Of a stretch of DNA of 24,172 nt, positions 1 to 7,639 are shown in pieces. Location: NCBI GenBank assembly GCA_019057775.1, contig JAHLWT010000240.1:1-24172 (forward strand). The letters run 5' to 3'. The notes under the pieces were generated by a model that had not been told where the DNA came from, ran no database searches, and was given only the letters and a program-made list of their open reading frames with translations. The position numbers were made by a program, and so were the translations under genes. This DNA comes from Promethearchaeota archaeon. GTDB taxonomy: Archaea; Asgardarchaeota; Lokiarchaeia; Sigynarchaeales; SOKP01. Position 1 is the first letter of the stretch. Each line of letters opens with the position of its first letter.

Positions 1-333
1 TCTCCCCCCATTAAAACATCCAATATCAAGGACAACGTGGGGAGGATGCTTCCTTTTAAATATCGATCTCAAAAAAGCCAGTAAGACCGCGCTCTGAGCC
101 CCATCGGAATATATTAGGTCATACCGGTTAACCCAAGGCAGAACTCTCAAGGTCTGAATAATATAGAAACGAAGCAATCTTTTTTCTATAAAATGAATTA
201 GGGGGATCCTGGTAAAATCAACCACATCTATTTTGACGCCAGAACCCGGCCAATATTTAAAGAGCCAGGGGACCGATGCCGAGTAATCCTTCCCGGGCCT
301 ATAACGATAGTTTACTAAAACCAGAATCCTCAT
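1..333 (-). CDS. Glycosyltransferase (GT-B type), N-terminal part, cut by window edge
   Basis: An open frame of 111 codons starts at ATG 333-331 and runs off the left edge without a stop. It begins MRILVLVNYRYRPG, a beta strand followed by a basic loop, as at the N-terminus of GT4/GT1 glycosyltransferases. Further in are DLIYSDGAQSAVLLAF (about residues 73-88) and HVVLDIGCFNGG near the edge, which would fit the strands of an acceptor-binding Rossmann domain. The start overlaps the last 35 bases of the upstream glycosyltransferase gene, and GAGG lies 9 bases before the ATG, so the two are probably translationally coupled. It is the third GT-B gene in a row behind the promoter near 2720. The donor site is outside the window, so the sugar cannot be inferred. 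The family call is from fold-like features and context only. Confidence 0.68.
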   Translation of the reverse strand, partial: MRILVLVNYRYRPGKDYSASVPWLFKYWPGSGVKIDVVDFTRIPLIHFIEKRLLRFYIIQTLRVLPWVNRYDLIYSDGAQSAVLLAFLRSIFKRKHPPHVVLDIGCFNGGR

Positions 334-1432
334 CAGAATAATCCTCACTCACTATTTCCTTCAAGAGATCTTCAAATCTGCCTACAACATTTTCCCAGGA
401 GTATTTTTTGACCTCCTCAAGGCAGTTTTTGCTCATTCTTCTTCGAAGATCATCATCTTCAACTAATTTCTTAATGCTGGTAGCCAGCTCATCAACCCTA
501 CCAGGCTCAACCAAAATACCAGTCCTTCCATCCTTAACCAGATCTGGAATGCCTCCTACTCTGGTAGCAATCACCGGCACTCCCATGGACATTGCCTCCA
601 GAATGACATTGGGCAGCCCCTCATACAATGAGGGCAAAATGAGAATCTTTGCCTGCCTAAGATACTCGTAAACTCGCTCTGGAGGGACCCTACCTACAAA
701 CTCAACCGGTAGACCCACTGCCATTTTCTCCAGCCTTTCTCTATCCTGACCATCACCCACGATCAACAAATCCACATCTCTTACCAACTTCATTGCCGAA
801 ATGAGATACTCAACTCCCTTTTTCCTGGTGAGTCTTCCCACATATACGAGTTTCTCGCCCTGAGAATCCATCCTACCCCGGATTTCTACCCCGTTGGGCA
901 CCACTTGAACCTTTGGCATAGCATTTCTTCTCAGACTAAAGGCTCTTCTGCGATGGAATTCCTCAAGAAGATCCCTCTTTATTCTTTCCGTCTGTACCCA
1001 AATGGAATCCGAAAATCTAAAGGCAACCAGACCGTAGATCTTGTTTCTCCAGGGACCTCCTGGGACATATTCTTCGTCTCCCTGAATAAAAAGCACGGTA
1101 GGAATATGAAACAGGCATCTTGCCAGGGCTCCAATCAAGCCATTACTCATATTGTAGCACAACAAGAGGTCGAGGTTCGATCTATTCTTATATACATCTG
1201 TTAAAGCCGAGAAAACGTCAAATCCTATGCACAAACCAGGAAAGCCAATAAACCTTCTCCTCTTTACAAAATACCCGTATCTTTGCTCCTCCCGAGGTGA
1301 ATTGTCGTTTGACTTGATGAGGAAAAGGATGCAGTGTTTTTTGGCCAAGCATCGTGCCAGTTTTTCAGCCTGGATTTCTGCTCCCCCGATAGTCTCTGGA
1401 GGCAGTGAACCAATGAGAATCCCTATTTTCAT
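299..1432 (-). CDS. GT4-family glycosyltransferase
   Basis: A 377-residue GT-B enzyme, the usual length for family GT4, which transfers a sugar from a nucleotide donor in the cytoplasm. The N-terminal acceptor domain shows IGSLPPETIGGAEIQ (7-21), with the GGAE loop typical of the family. The C-terminal donor domain (from about 190) carries LVYVGRLTRKKGVEYLI (195-211), LLIVGDG (222-228) and the EX7E nucleotide-sugar motif EGLPNVILE (E271, E279), followed by GVPVIATRVGGIPDL. The start ATG overlaps the stop of the preceding GT4 gene in an ATGA arrangement, so the two are coupled. It is probably part of a three-gene glycosyltransferase operon. No membrane segment is evident. The family call is firm; the donor and linkage are unknown. 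Confidence 0.92.
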   Translation of the reverse strand: MKIGILIGSLPPETIGGAEIQAEKLARCLAKKHCILFLIKSNDNSPREEQRYGYFVKRRRFIGFPGLCIGFDVFSALTDVYKNRSNLDLLLCYNMSNGLIGALARCLFHIPTVLFIQGDEEYVPGGPWRNKIYGLVAFRFSDSIWVQTERIKRDLLEEFHRRRAFSLRRNAMPKVQVVPNGVEIRGRMDSQGEKLVYVGRLTRKKGVEYLISAMKLVRDVDLLIVGDGQDRERLEKMAVGLPVEFVGRVPPERVYEYLRQAKILILPSLYEGLPNVILEAMSMGVPVIATRVGGIPDLVKDGRTGILVEPGRVDELATSIKKLVEDDDLRRRMSKNCLEEVKKYSWENVVGRFEDLLKEIVSEDYSDEDSGFSKLSL

Positions 1433-2556
1433 GGCCTCGAGATCATCTCCTTATAGAGACTTTCATATTGCCTGGCAATTTCTCGCCAGTCGTACCTTTT
1501 CACCATCTTAAGTGCCTCTCTGCCCATTCTTTCCCGCATCTGATCATCTTCCAATAGCATTTGCATATTACTTGCCAGATCCTCAATATCCTCCGGCTCC
1601 GCCAATAGCCCATTTTTTCCATCCTTGATTAAGTCAGGAATACCATCGACGTTAAAAGCTACTACTGGCTTTCCTGCTGCCAGAGCTTCGATGTTAACCA
1701 CACCTAGGGCTTCTCTACGAGAAGGACAAATAAAAAACTTGCAACCTTTAACAAGCGATATTTTCTCACCTCCTTTGACAAATCCCACAAACTTAACCCT
1801 GTCCTCAAGCCCACTTTTGATAACCAGATCTGTCAAATTTCTTCCTTCATTCCCCCTACCGGCAATGATTAGGTCTAAGTTGGGATTTTCCTCGACAATT
1901 CTGGCAAAAGCTCCAATCAAAATATCATAGCCTTTTACGAAAATCAGTCTGCCCATCGAAAAAAGATAAGGTCTCACACCCTCAAAGGCATTCTGGCCCC
2001 TAAATAACTCTAAGTCTACTCCGTGAGGAATAATCCTTATGGAACCCTCTGCTGCTCCTAAAGCTACCATTTCATCCTTAAGAAAACTGCTCACCGCAGT
2101 AAAATATCGTCCTTCTTTCAATGCCCACCTACTTTTTCTGTCTGTCTGCCTATTTAGTCTTTTTCCATAGTTATACTCTGGTGCTATCTGAATATCATCA
2201 CCGTGAGCGGTGATAACAATAATGTTCTTAAAAGGGGCTAAAGACCTAAGAGCCCAATATCCAGCAGGATATATCTCATGGGCGTGAATTATGTCAAATT
2301 TCTTTCTTTTAATTTGGTCACGCAGCATCATTTTGATCAGTAACCCATGAAAAAGACCCTTTGATCTTGGCAGCCAATAGCGAAAGACTCTATAATTAGT
2401 TTTTTCCTCATCTAGAATGCTCACCTTATTCTTTGCCAATCGAGCCAGCACCCATACCTCATGACCCAATTCCACCAGCGCATTAGACAAGTAGTGAATG
2501 GCATATTCAAGTCCACCTGGGGGAAGATGCCCTCCCACAAATTGACATATCTTCAT
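1429..2556 (-). CDS. GT4-family glycosyltransferase
   Basis: A GT-B glycosyltransferase of about 375 residues. The N-terminal domain starts MKICQFVGGHLPPGGLEYAI, with the Gly-rich loop of GT4 enzymes, and has a HAHEIYPAGYWA segment near residue 92. The donor domain has SMGRLIFVKGYDILI (about 200-215), LIIAGRG, KFVGFV and the EX7E motif in REALGVVNIEA, then GKPVVAFNVDGIPDLIKDG. It ends in an ATGA overlap with the next GT4 gene. A GTG codon lies directly in front (2559-2557); I place the start on the ATG because MKICQF aligns with family starts, but the upstream GGA does not settle it. It is the first gene behind a predicted sigma70 promoter at 2708-2736, with a leader of about 145 nt. The two downstream GT genes are probably co-transcribed. 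Confidence 0.92.
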   Translation of the reverse strand: MKICQFVGGHLPPGGLEYAIHYLSNALVELGHEVWVLARLAKNKVSILDEEKTNYRVFRYWLPRSKGLFHGLLIKMMLRDQIKRKKFDIIHAHEIYPAGYWALRSLAPFKNIIVITAHGDDIQIAPEYNYGKRLNRQTDRKSRWALKEGRYFTAVSSFLKDEMVALGAAEGSIRIIPHGVDLELFRGQNAFEGVRPYLFSMGRLIFVKGYDILIGAFARIVEENPNLDLIIAGRGNEGRNLTDLVIKSGLEDRVKFVGFVKGGEKISLVKGCKFFICPSRREALGVVNIEALAAGKPVVAFNVDGIPDLIKDGKNGLLAEPEDIEDLASNMQMLLEDDQMRERMGREALKMVKRYDWREIARQYESLYKEMISRP

Positions 2557-2559
2557 CAC

Positions 2560-2979
2560 GACTTCATTCCGGGTGGGAAATAGATTTTTCGGTTATTTTT
2601 CTCTATCCTACAAAGAAAACAGCATCGATTCATTAGTAATCATCTCACTTATTTGTCCTCTTTAAAACCTGTCCCTAAATAACGATCCCACCTAGCCCAA
2701 TGCTATCATAGTAGTCTATAGTTCATCAAGTGTCAAGCATCTTTCTTCTTTGATTATGCCTTGGTACAATGAAATAGAGAGAAGTAGTCAAGGAGAAGTT
2801 AAGGCAACTTACCTTCAAAGACAAAAACGATAGAATGAAGACAAAAAGAGGTAAGCTGTCAAAAGTCATAAGAAGCGAAGGTATGTCAGAGGAGAAAAAG
2901 AAGGGAGATTTAAAGGGAAGATTAAGGGAATTGAGAAGGGAAAAAGATTAGGCCCTAGAAAATTTTGCACTTGGCTTGC
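2560..2979. other. 420-base intergenic region between two glycosyltransferase genes
   Basis: This is the only stretch over 300 bases without a supported gene. It holds the predicted minus-strand promoter (2708-2736) and a leader of about 145 nt. Between about 2770 and 2950 the plus strand is strongly purine-rich (49 purines in the 60 bases 2881-2940). That tract contains a 38-codon plus-strand frame (2835-2951) rich in Lys, Arg and Glu with no recognisable domain. No clear hairpin plus T-run terminator for the gene ending at 2980 is visible. The region may be a junction or decayed sequence; this is inference. Confidence 0.6.
2708..2736 (-). promoter_or_regulatory. Predicted sigma70-type promoter for the leftward glycosyltransferase operon
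   Basis: On the minus strand a perfect -35 hexamer TTGACA (2736-2731) is followed by a 17-base spacer and a -10 hexamer TACTAT (2713-2708, 4 of 6 consensus). It points into the gene starting at 2556, with a predicted start of transcription near 2700 and a leader of about 145 nt. It lies in the only gap over 300 bases, where a promoter would be expected. No operator is recognisable. Confidence 0.65.
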
Positions 2980-4044
2980 TTAAGTGTATGTTTGTATAAC
3001 TTTTAAATAATGCTCTACTATCTTTCGAGGATGCATATATTCATCAAAATATATCCTTGCATTTTTTTCAATTTTGCGTTTTTCTCTCTCATGTTCCAAA
3101 TAGTAGGTTACCAGATCTTCCAAATCAGAGAGATCTGTTTTCATAAAAACAATGTTTTTTTTATCTTCTAAATCCACTGGAAGTTGATTTACTAATTTCT
3201 CGCTTATTATGAGTTTTCCTAGCGCCAGTTGTTCAGATAATTTCCAGGCAAGACAATCCCAATACCCTGAAGTCTTAATAGTTATTCTTGATGACGCCAA
3301 GTTTTTTAAATATTCTGTATAACCGAAGTTTTTATTAATATTTTCAGGATACAAATTCCTCAAATAAGGATCTTTTATGAATCCTCCGTAAAAATTTATT
3401 CTTCTGTTGCTTTTTAACAATGTTATTACTTTGTCCCTCATTTTAGCCTTTTCCCCATACCCACCGCAATTAAAAAAAACGTCATATTTATACTCGGTAA
3501 CGGAACGCAGTTTATAAAAATAACTCAAGTTTTGTCTTTCCAGGCAAACTAAAAAATGGTTTTTTGTTCTTCTTACAAAATCAGTTTTCTTGTAACGCAA
3601 TTTAAGTATATCATAAAACGCAACAGGAATTGCTAGAATACTGTACATAGGATTATATAATCTTAAAGGGTGATAAGCACCACCTTTAAAAATTCTTTTT
3701 TGATGTTCAATATTACCTATCTTTTTAATGCTTTCCTGATTATAATTACATTTGAAATAGAACTCACATATGTCAAGAATATGATGATCAAATAAACCAT
3801 TTCCATCCGATGTATCAATGCAGGATAAAAATCTTATTTTTTCGTCCATATCAACTCGGAAAAAGCCACAGTACTGTAAAATCACTGGATATTGAATAGC
3901 ATTTTTATTTAATCCAGGAACAGGTTCTCTGCTTATATTAAATTTGATTTTTCCTAAATCATGTAATTCCTTGAAACCGTAAATGAAATAGGATAGATAA
4001 AGTAGATTACAATCCAGATAAAATGTTATTCTCGTCGTTGGCAA
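2980..4044 (-). CDS. Putative glycosyltransferase with GT-B-like C-terminal domain
   Basis: A 354-residue soluble protein rich in Lys, Asn, Ile and Tyr, matching its low GC (57 G/C in three sampled 60-base lines, about 32%). The C-terminal third resembles the Glyco_trans_1_2 type donor domain. It has ASSRITIKTSGYWDC, then KLSEQLALGKLIISEK, where a glycosyltransferase typically reads FEALACGTPVI, then a DLEDLVTYYL segment and a closing helix with an ARIYFDEYMHP stretch. The N-terminal part is not recognisable. The frame offers no ATG at the start: TTG 4044-4042 is preceded by AGGTGAGG at about 5 bases, and an in-frame stop lies 7 codons upstream, so TTG is the likely start. It is followed by the 420-base gap. 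Its composition differs sharply from the GC-rich gene at 5055-6200, suggesting separate origin. The glycosyltransferase call is moderate. Confidence 0.68.
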   Translation of the reverse strand: MPTTRITFYLDCNLLYLSYFIYGFKELHDLGKIKFNISREPVPGLNKNAIQYPVILQYCGFFRVDMDEKIRFLSCIDTSDGNGLFDHHILDICEFYFKCNYNQESIKKIGNIEHQKRIFKGGAYHPLRLYNPMYSILAIPVAFYDILKLRYKKTDFVRRTKNHFLVCLERQNLSYFYKLRSVTEYKYDVFFNCGGYGEKAKMRDKVITLLKSNRRINFYGGFIKDPYLRNLYPENINKNFGYTEYLKNLASSRITIKTSGYWDCLAWKLSEQLALGKLIISEKLVNQLPVDLEDKKNIVFMKTDLSDLEDLVTYYLEHEREKRKIEKNARIYFDEYMHPRKIVEHYLKVIQTYT

Positions 4045-4091
4045 CAGACCCTCACCTTGACACTACCCCCATTTTGCCCAATCTTAGGGGT

Positions 4092-5024
4092 TCACTCCAA
4101 TCTAATTTTATCTTTCCATTCCTTCAACCAAAATACTATCGGCGATGGGAGAAAAGTCAGTAATAAAAAAAAGTAAGTAGATAAGTTGTAACGATAAAGC
4201 CTGATATAGTGCAAAAAATGCTTTTTAGCTTTCTTTCGTTTTCCGATACTTAGACAAAACTTACCTAAGTCTTTGTAAAGTTGATAATAACATCGGTTCA
4301 ATATCCTTGAACCAACTTCACTTAAAAGATACGGATTCGACTTCAAGGTCTTCTCTTTAAGCCTGATCAGCTCTGTCAACATTTTCTCTCTTTTTTTACT
4401 CATATTTCTCTGATGTAATCTGTATTTTGCTAATGGAGCATCTACATAATCCACTTTAAAGAATTTTGCTATCCGTAGCCACATGTCATGATCTGCGCAT
4501 GGTGTCAATGACTCGTCGAACAACCCCACTTTTTCAAAGCATCTCTTCCGAACTATAACTGTAGGCATTGGAATAAAGTGTTTTACAAATAAATCCTTAA
4601 ATACCTTTCCTGAAGATGGCGAGACTTCCTGGAACGCTCTTTTCTTGCTCCCATATCTCTCACCAAAGTAAGTCATATCTGAAAATACTAAACCAACATC
4701 GGGACTCTGATCAAGCAGTTTTACTTGTAACCTTAATTTATCAGGTAACCACGCATCATCAGCATCCAAAAAGGCTACATACTGTCCCTTGGAGGCCCGA
4801 ATGCCCGTATTGCGCGCCGCTGACAAGCCTCTATTCTCCTGATGATGGATGACAGAGATCTGATTGCGGAATCCAGCGAGGACTTCTGACGTGTTGTCAG
4901 TGGAGCCGTCATCGACTACAATGACTTCGAAATCCTTGTAGGTTTGCGCCAGCACACTTTCGATCGCTTGTCCGACAAACTGTGCATACTGATACGTTGG
5001 AATAATTACACTAACTTTTGGCAC
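4092..5024 (-). CDS. GT2-family glycosyltransferase
   Basis: A GT-A fold family 2 glycosyltransferase of 310 residues. It shows the full motif set: VSVIIPTYQYAQFV at the N-terminus, VVDDGSTDNTS (37-46), ENRGLSAARNTGI (63-75) and FLDADDAWLPDKL, whose DADD binds the metal and nucleotide-sugar. A Cys/His pair in TPCADHDMWLRIA marks the usual acceptor-side HDxW-like region. A hydrophobic stretch near the C-terminus (FFLLLTFLPSPIVFWL) could be a membrane anchor. AAGGAGG at 5036-5030 lies 5 bases before GTG 5024-5022 but only 2 before TTG 5027-5025, so I choose GTG. GC content changes inside the gene: about 51% in four 60-base lines of the 5' part against about 31% in four lines of the 3' part. Confidence 0.93.
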   Translation of the reverse strand: MPKVSVIIPTYQYAQFVGQAIESVLAQTYKDFEVIVVDDGSTDNTSEVLAGFRNQISVIHHQENRGLSAARNTGIRASKGQYVAFLDADDAWLPDKLRLQVKLLDQSPDVGLVFSDMTYFGERYGSKKRAFQEVSPSSGKVFKDLFVKHFIPMPTVIVRKRCFEKVGLFDESLTPCADHDMWLRIAKFFKVDYVDAPLAKYRLHQRNMSKKREKMLTELIRLKEKTLKSNPYLLSEVGSRILNRCYYQLYKDLGKFCLSIGKRKKAKKHFLHYIRLYRYNLSTYFFLLLTFLPSPIVFWLKEWKDKIRLE

Positions 5025-5029
5025 CAAGG

Positions 5030-5036
5030 CCTCCTT
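5030..5036 (-). promoter_or_regulatory. Ribosome binding site that decides the GTG start
   Basis: The minus strand reads AAGGAGG, a full anti-Shine-Dalgarno match. It sits 5 bases before GTG 5024-5022 and only 2 before an in-frame TTG, which favours GTG as start of the GT2 gene. Confidence 0.7.
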
Positions 5037-5054
5037 TTATTTCAATACCCTAAT

Positions 5055-6200
5055 TCAGACTAACCCAACCTGTTTGAAGACATCAGTGAATCGTTTTTGC
5101 CAGGAATGGTCATTTTTTGCCCGCTGATATCCAGCCTGGCGGATTTCTTCGCGCTCGCTGTCATGTGACAGATAATATTTGATCTTGTCAGCTAAATCGG
5201 CTTTGTCATAGTAGCATACTATCTCCTTGTCAATGTTAAAGAATTCTTCCAGTTCTTCCATATACTCAACCATGTAAAAAGCACCACTCATAGGAGCTTC
5301 AAAATCCCGGAGGCGGATCTGCTGAATTGGTATCTCTGTTTCATGCTTTTCCCCTACTCTGGAAAAGCCAAGGCTGATTTTGCTGCGGCTGTACATCTTG
5401 ATGAGTTCTTCATCTGAAAGTGGCGGTCCCGCAATCTCGAGAGGGATTTCAACTTCCTGACGCCACAACCTGCGTGTGAGCGCTTGCCAACCATCTATTG
5501 TCATTAAACGGTGTGCGATGTGTGCAGCCGCCCGAAGTGAATAGGGACGATCTCGCCGCAGGTATTGAAGATCAGGCCGCCAGTTCGAACCCCATACCCG
5601 CACGTCGATCCCCTGGTCGTGCAGATAACCGATATAATCTGGGCGATCGCCGTACTTAGTCCCCACAAAGGTAACGTCGTATTCAACCGGCACGTCGTAT
5701 GGTTTATAGATATTGGGATTAGCCGCCTCTTGGCAATAAATGGGATTTGCTCCCACGCGGCGGTAGTCTTCAATTCGGAATTTTTCTGGCACCAGACAAT
5801 AATCGTACACTGGCGCAATCTGTTCCACCAGATGGAACTGATAGGACGCATTGCAGTACCAGTTCATGGTGGAGATACCCATGTCTCGGATGGCCTGGAT
5901 CGCTTCAGGCCGTGCACAAGCCGAGTAGAAGTAGCTGAAGAATTGGTCAATAGGCTTCTGGCGATGCGCCTCTTGTATCTGCTTCAGCAGAGCCCGTTCC
6001 AGCTTTGGCCGGTTTTCCTCAATGAACGCTTTCTGCCGGGGATCGGCTGGATTGAGGTTCCTGAACGTTTCTCTGAGGTCATACTTGAATTCAATCACAT
6101 CATGTCCTAAATCTACCAGAGGCAAATATAGATTATTTCGCCAAATGTTGGATTGGAATGCCGAGTTTGGTGTGGTATCAGAGGCGTAGAAGATTCTCAT
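5055..6200 (-). CDS. CgeB-like / Glyco_trans_1_2 glycosyltransferase
   Basis: A 381-residue protein of the CgeB-type GT-B group. Starting MRIFYASDTTPNSAF, it has an N-terminal domain with IQAIRDMGISTMNWYCNA, then YDYCLVPEKFRIEDYRRVG and PVEYDVTFVGTKYGDRPDYI in the middle, and RDFEAPMSGAFYMVEYMEEL towards the end, the counterpart of the usual FEALACGxxLLT donor-site segment of Glyco_trans_1_2 proteins. An ATG-like extension of 11 codons (to 6233) exists, but GAAGGGG lies just before the ATG at 6200, which also stands 2 bases after the stop of the upstream methyltransferase, so 6200 is the likely start. The gene is GC-rich (36 and 32 G/C in two sampled 60-base lines), unlike the AT-rich neighbour at 2980. 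The substrate is unknown. Confidence 0.85.
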   Translation of the reverse strand: MRIFYASDTTPNSAFQSNIWRNNLYLPLVDLGHDVIEFKYDLRETFRNLNPADPRQKAFIEENRPKLERALLKQIQEAHRQKPIDQFFSYFYSACARPEAIQAIRDMGISTMNWYCNASYQFHLVEQIAPVYDYCLVPEKFRIEDYRRVGANPIYCQEAANPNIYKPYDVPVEYDVTFVGTKYGDRPDYIGYLHDQGIDVRVWGSNWRPDLQYLRRDRPYSLRAAAHIAHRLMTIDGWQALTRRLWRQEVEIPLEIAGPPLSDEELIKMYSRSKISLGFSRVGEKHETEIPIQQIRLRDFEAPMSGAFYMVEYMEELEEFFNIDKEIVCYYDKADLADKIKYYLSHDSEREEIRQAGYQRAKNDHSWQKRFTDVFKQVGLV

Positions 6201-6202
6201 GC

Positions 6203-6904
6203 TTACCCCTTCTTTACAGCATGGACATGGCAACCGAAGTGCAGCACCTCTGCAGACCCGCTATCTTTCTTGGAAAAGTGTTCTAACATAAACAAGCACA
6301 GTCTCATCGCTAAGAACTCAAGGAAGCTGGGATGCCCCTTTGTGTAACGCTTTGCCATTGAAGGGATACGCCGCACTTCCTGCGCCAGATATTCAAAGAA
6401 ATTTCCATTTTCTTGCAGGGCAAGAATTTCAAAACCGTTTGCCGGGAGATGCGTCTCATAGAAATAGCGATTGAAGCCTGTGTAAAAATGATATGGTGAA
6501 AAATGCGTCAGACTGCAAAAAGGTGCCGTTAGAATTAAGTGTCCATCTGGCTTGAGTAAGCGAGCGAATTCTTGAATTGCTTTGATGGGCTCTGTTAGAT
6601 GCTCAAAAACCTCCACGCACATGATGGCATCAAAAGAGGTAGCTGGTTCTGGAATTGCTGTGATGTCCGAAATGATGTCGAGGTTAGATTGGTCCCAACT
6701 TTCCATCTGTAGCCCCGCGCCATCGCCCTTACCGTCGTATCGGGCAAAATCCTGGGCTACATAATTCAAGTGGGCACAAAAGCGTCTGCACTGCTGCTCT
6801 CCTGCGCCAGCATCAAGAATGCGAGACCCAGCAGGAATCTGTTTTAATGTTTTTTCCAACCACACTTCACGGTTGTATTTATTTTGTGTGCCTACAGTGG
6901 TCAT
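6203..6904 (-). CDS. SAM-dependent class I methyltransferase
   Basis: A 233-residue Methyltransf_11/25-like enzyme that would methylate a sugar or chain end using S-adenosylmethionine. Motif I is ILDAGAGEQQ (29-38); the acidic residue and partner loop follow in VAQDFARYDGKG. Motif II/III regions are FDAIMCVEVFEHLTEP and LLKPDGHLILTAPF, the classic VLEHLxxP and LKPGGxLxxxxP patterns. Downstream, HFSPYHFYTGFNRYFYE fits the substrate-side insert of this group. The ATG overlaps the stop of the preceding methyltransferase (ATGA), and the next gene begins 2 bases after its own stop, so all three are coupled. Which position is methylated cannot be told. Confidence 0.9.
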   Translation of the reverse strand: MTTVGTQNKYNREVWLEKTLKQIPAGSRILDAGAGEQQCRRFCAHLNYVAQDFARYDGKGDGAGLQMESWDQSNLDIISDITAIPEPATSFDAIMCVEVFEHLTEPIKAIQEFARLLKPDGHLILTAPFCSLTHFSPYHFYTGFNRYFYETHLPANGFEILALQENGNFFEYLAQEVRRIPSMAKRYTKGHPSFLEFLAMRLCLFMLEHFSKKDSGSAEVLHFGCHVHAVKKG

Positions 6905-7569
6905 GCTAATATCCGTTTCAATGTTGTCTTAACCTTCCATATAAGAGAGGGTCGCCTGCTAACAGGGGTGTTTATTTTAATATCTTTCCAACAAAGATCA
7001 CTTATGTTTTTTGCCTTTTCAATTTTAAATGGTGCATTCCATTCAAATCCCTCAAATAGCTCTTGCTTTAAACTGTCGATAAGACAAGTATGTCCAGCTT
7101 TTAGCGATTCATAAAAAAACCTATTTATCTCTGAGAATTCTGATAGTAGCGTCATAGATTTAGGCAGATAGAATAATACTCCTTGATTAAATTTTAAAAA
7201 TGTTAAATGTTCTGGGAAATTATAAATATAGTCATAATATATTAATGGATATTCTGTGTAACCTTTTTTTGCAACTCTAAACATTTCTTTAAGGAAACTC
7301 TCTACATCAGAAATATGTTCAAGTACATGAGAACAAATTACATAATCAAATTCTTTGTCTTGAAACGGAAAAATCCCTCCATCATAATATACTATTTTTT
7401 TGTTAGTTTGGAGCTCTGAAGTATATCCTCTCTGTGCTTCAGCTTCCTCTAATTTGTCAAATTTTCTTTCCAATAATATATCAGATCTCGGATGTGGACC
7501 ACCTCCAGGACCTATTTCCAGCACGCGGTCAGTAATTCGAATACTTTTAATCCTTTCTGGGAAAAACAT
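6901..7569 (-). CDS. SAM-dependent class I methyltransferase
   Basis: A 222-residue methyltransferase-like protein. Motif I is unusually rich in Gly and Pro, VLEIGPGGGPHPRSD (16-30). It is followed by YDGGIFPFQDKEFDYVICSHVLEHISDVESFLKEM (about 82-116), which contains the VLEH signature, and then RVAKKGYTEYPL in place of the usual LKPGG. The C-terminal half is unusual, with aromatic and charged residues and no strong family pattern. AGAGGAT lies 5 bases before the ATG. The stop overlaps the next methyltransferase start. A perfect 8-base inverted repeat lies just upstream (7581-7607). The gene is AT-rich compared with its downstream partner, so the pair probably did not evolve together. Confidence 0.85.
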   Translation of the reverse strand: MFFPERIKSIRITDRVLEIGPGGGPHPRSDILLERKFDKLEEAEAQRGYTSELQTNKKIVYYDGGIFPFQDKEFDYVICSHVLEHISDVESFLKEMFRVAKKGYTEYPLIYYDYIYNFPEHLTFLKFNQGVLFYLPKSMTLLSEFSEINRFFYESLKAGHTCLIDSLKQELFEGFEWNAPFKIEKAKNISDLCWKDIKINTPVSRRPSLIWKVKTTLKRILA

Positions 7570-7580
7570 ATTTATCCTCT

Positions 7581-7607
7581 ATTTAACAGTTTAGTATAGT
7601 GTTAAAT
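7581..7607. repeat. Inverted repeat, 8-base arms with 11-base loop, in a 70-base gap
   Basis: ATTTAACA (7581-7588) and TGTTAAAT (7600-7607) are perfectly complementary arms around 11 bases. They sit between the GT2 stop (7640) and the methyltransferase start (7569). There is no T-run after the stem, so a strong intrinsic terminator is unlikely. A -10-like TATACT lies in the loop on the minus strand, so an operator or weak promoter is possible. Function is not shown. Confidence 0.45.
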
Positions 7608-7639
7608 ATGGGTTCTAATAATTTTCTTTGTGTTTTGTT

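Noticed and set aside
2835..2951. Plus-strand frame of 38 codons, Lys/Arg/Glu-rich, possible transposase OrfA fossil
   Set aside because: The similarity to IS3-type OrfA helices is only in charge pattern; a purine-rich tract gives such residues by composition. Kept only as a note on the intergenic region.
5565..6110. Plus-strand frame of 181 codons
   Set aside because: It lies wholly within the CgeB-like gene on the other strand, has no domain and has no ribosome site; GC-rich genes often give long antisense frames.
6201..6233. 11-codon extension of the CgeB-like protein, with Cys-rich start
   Set aside because: It would overlap the upstream methyltransferase; the ATG at 6200 has a good ribosome site 2 bases after that gene's stop.
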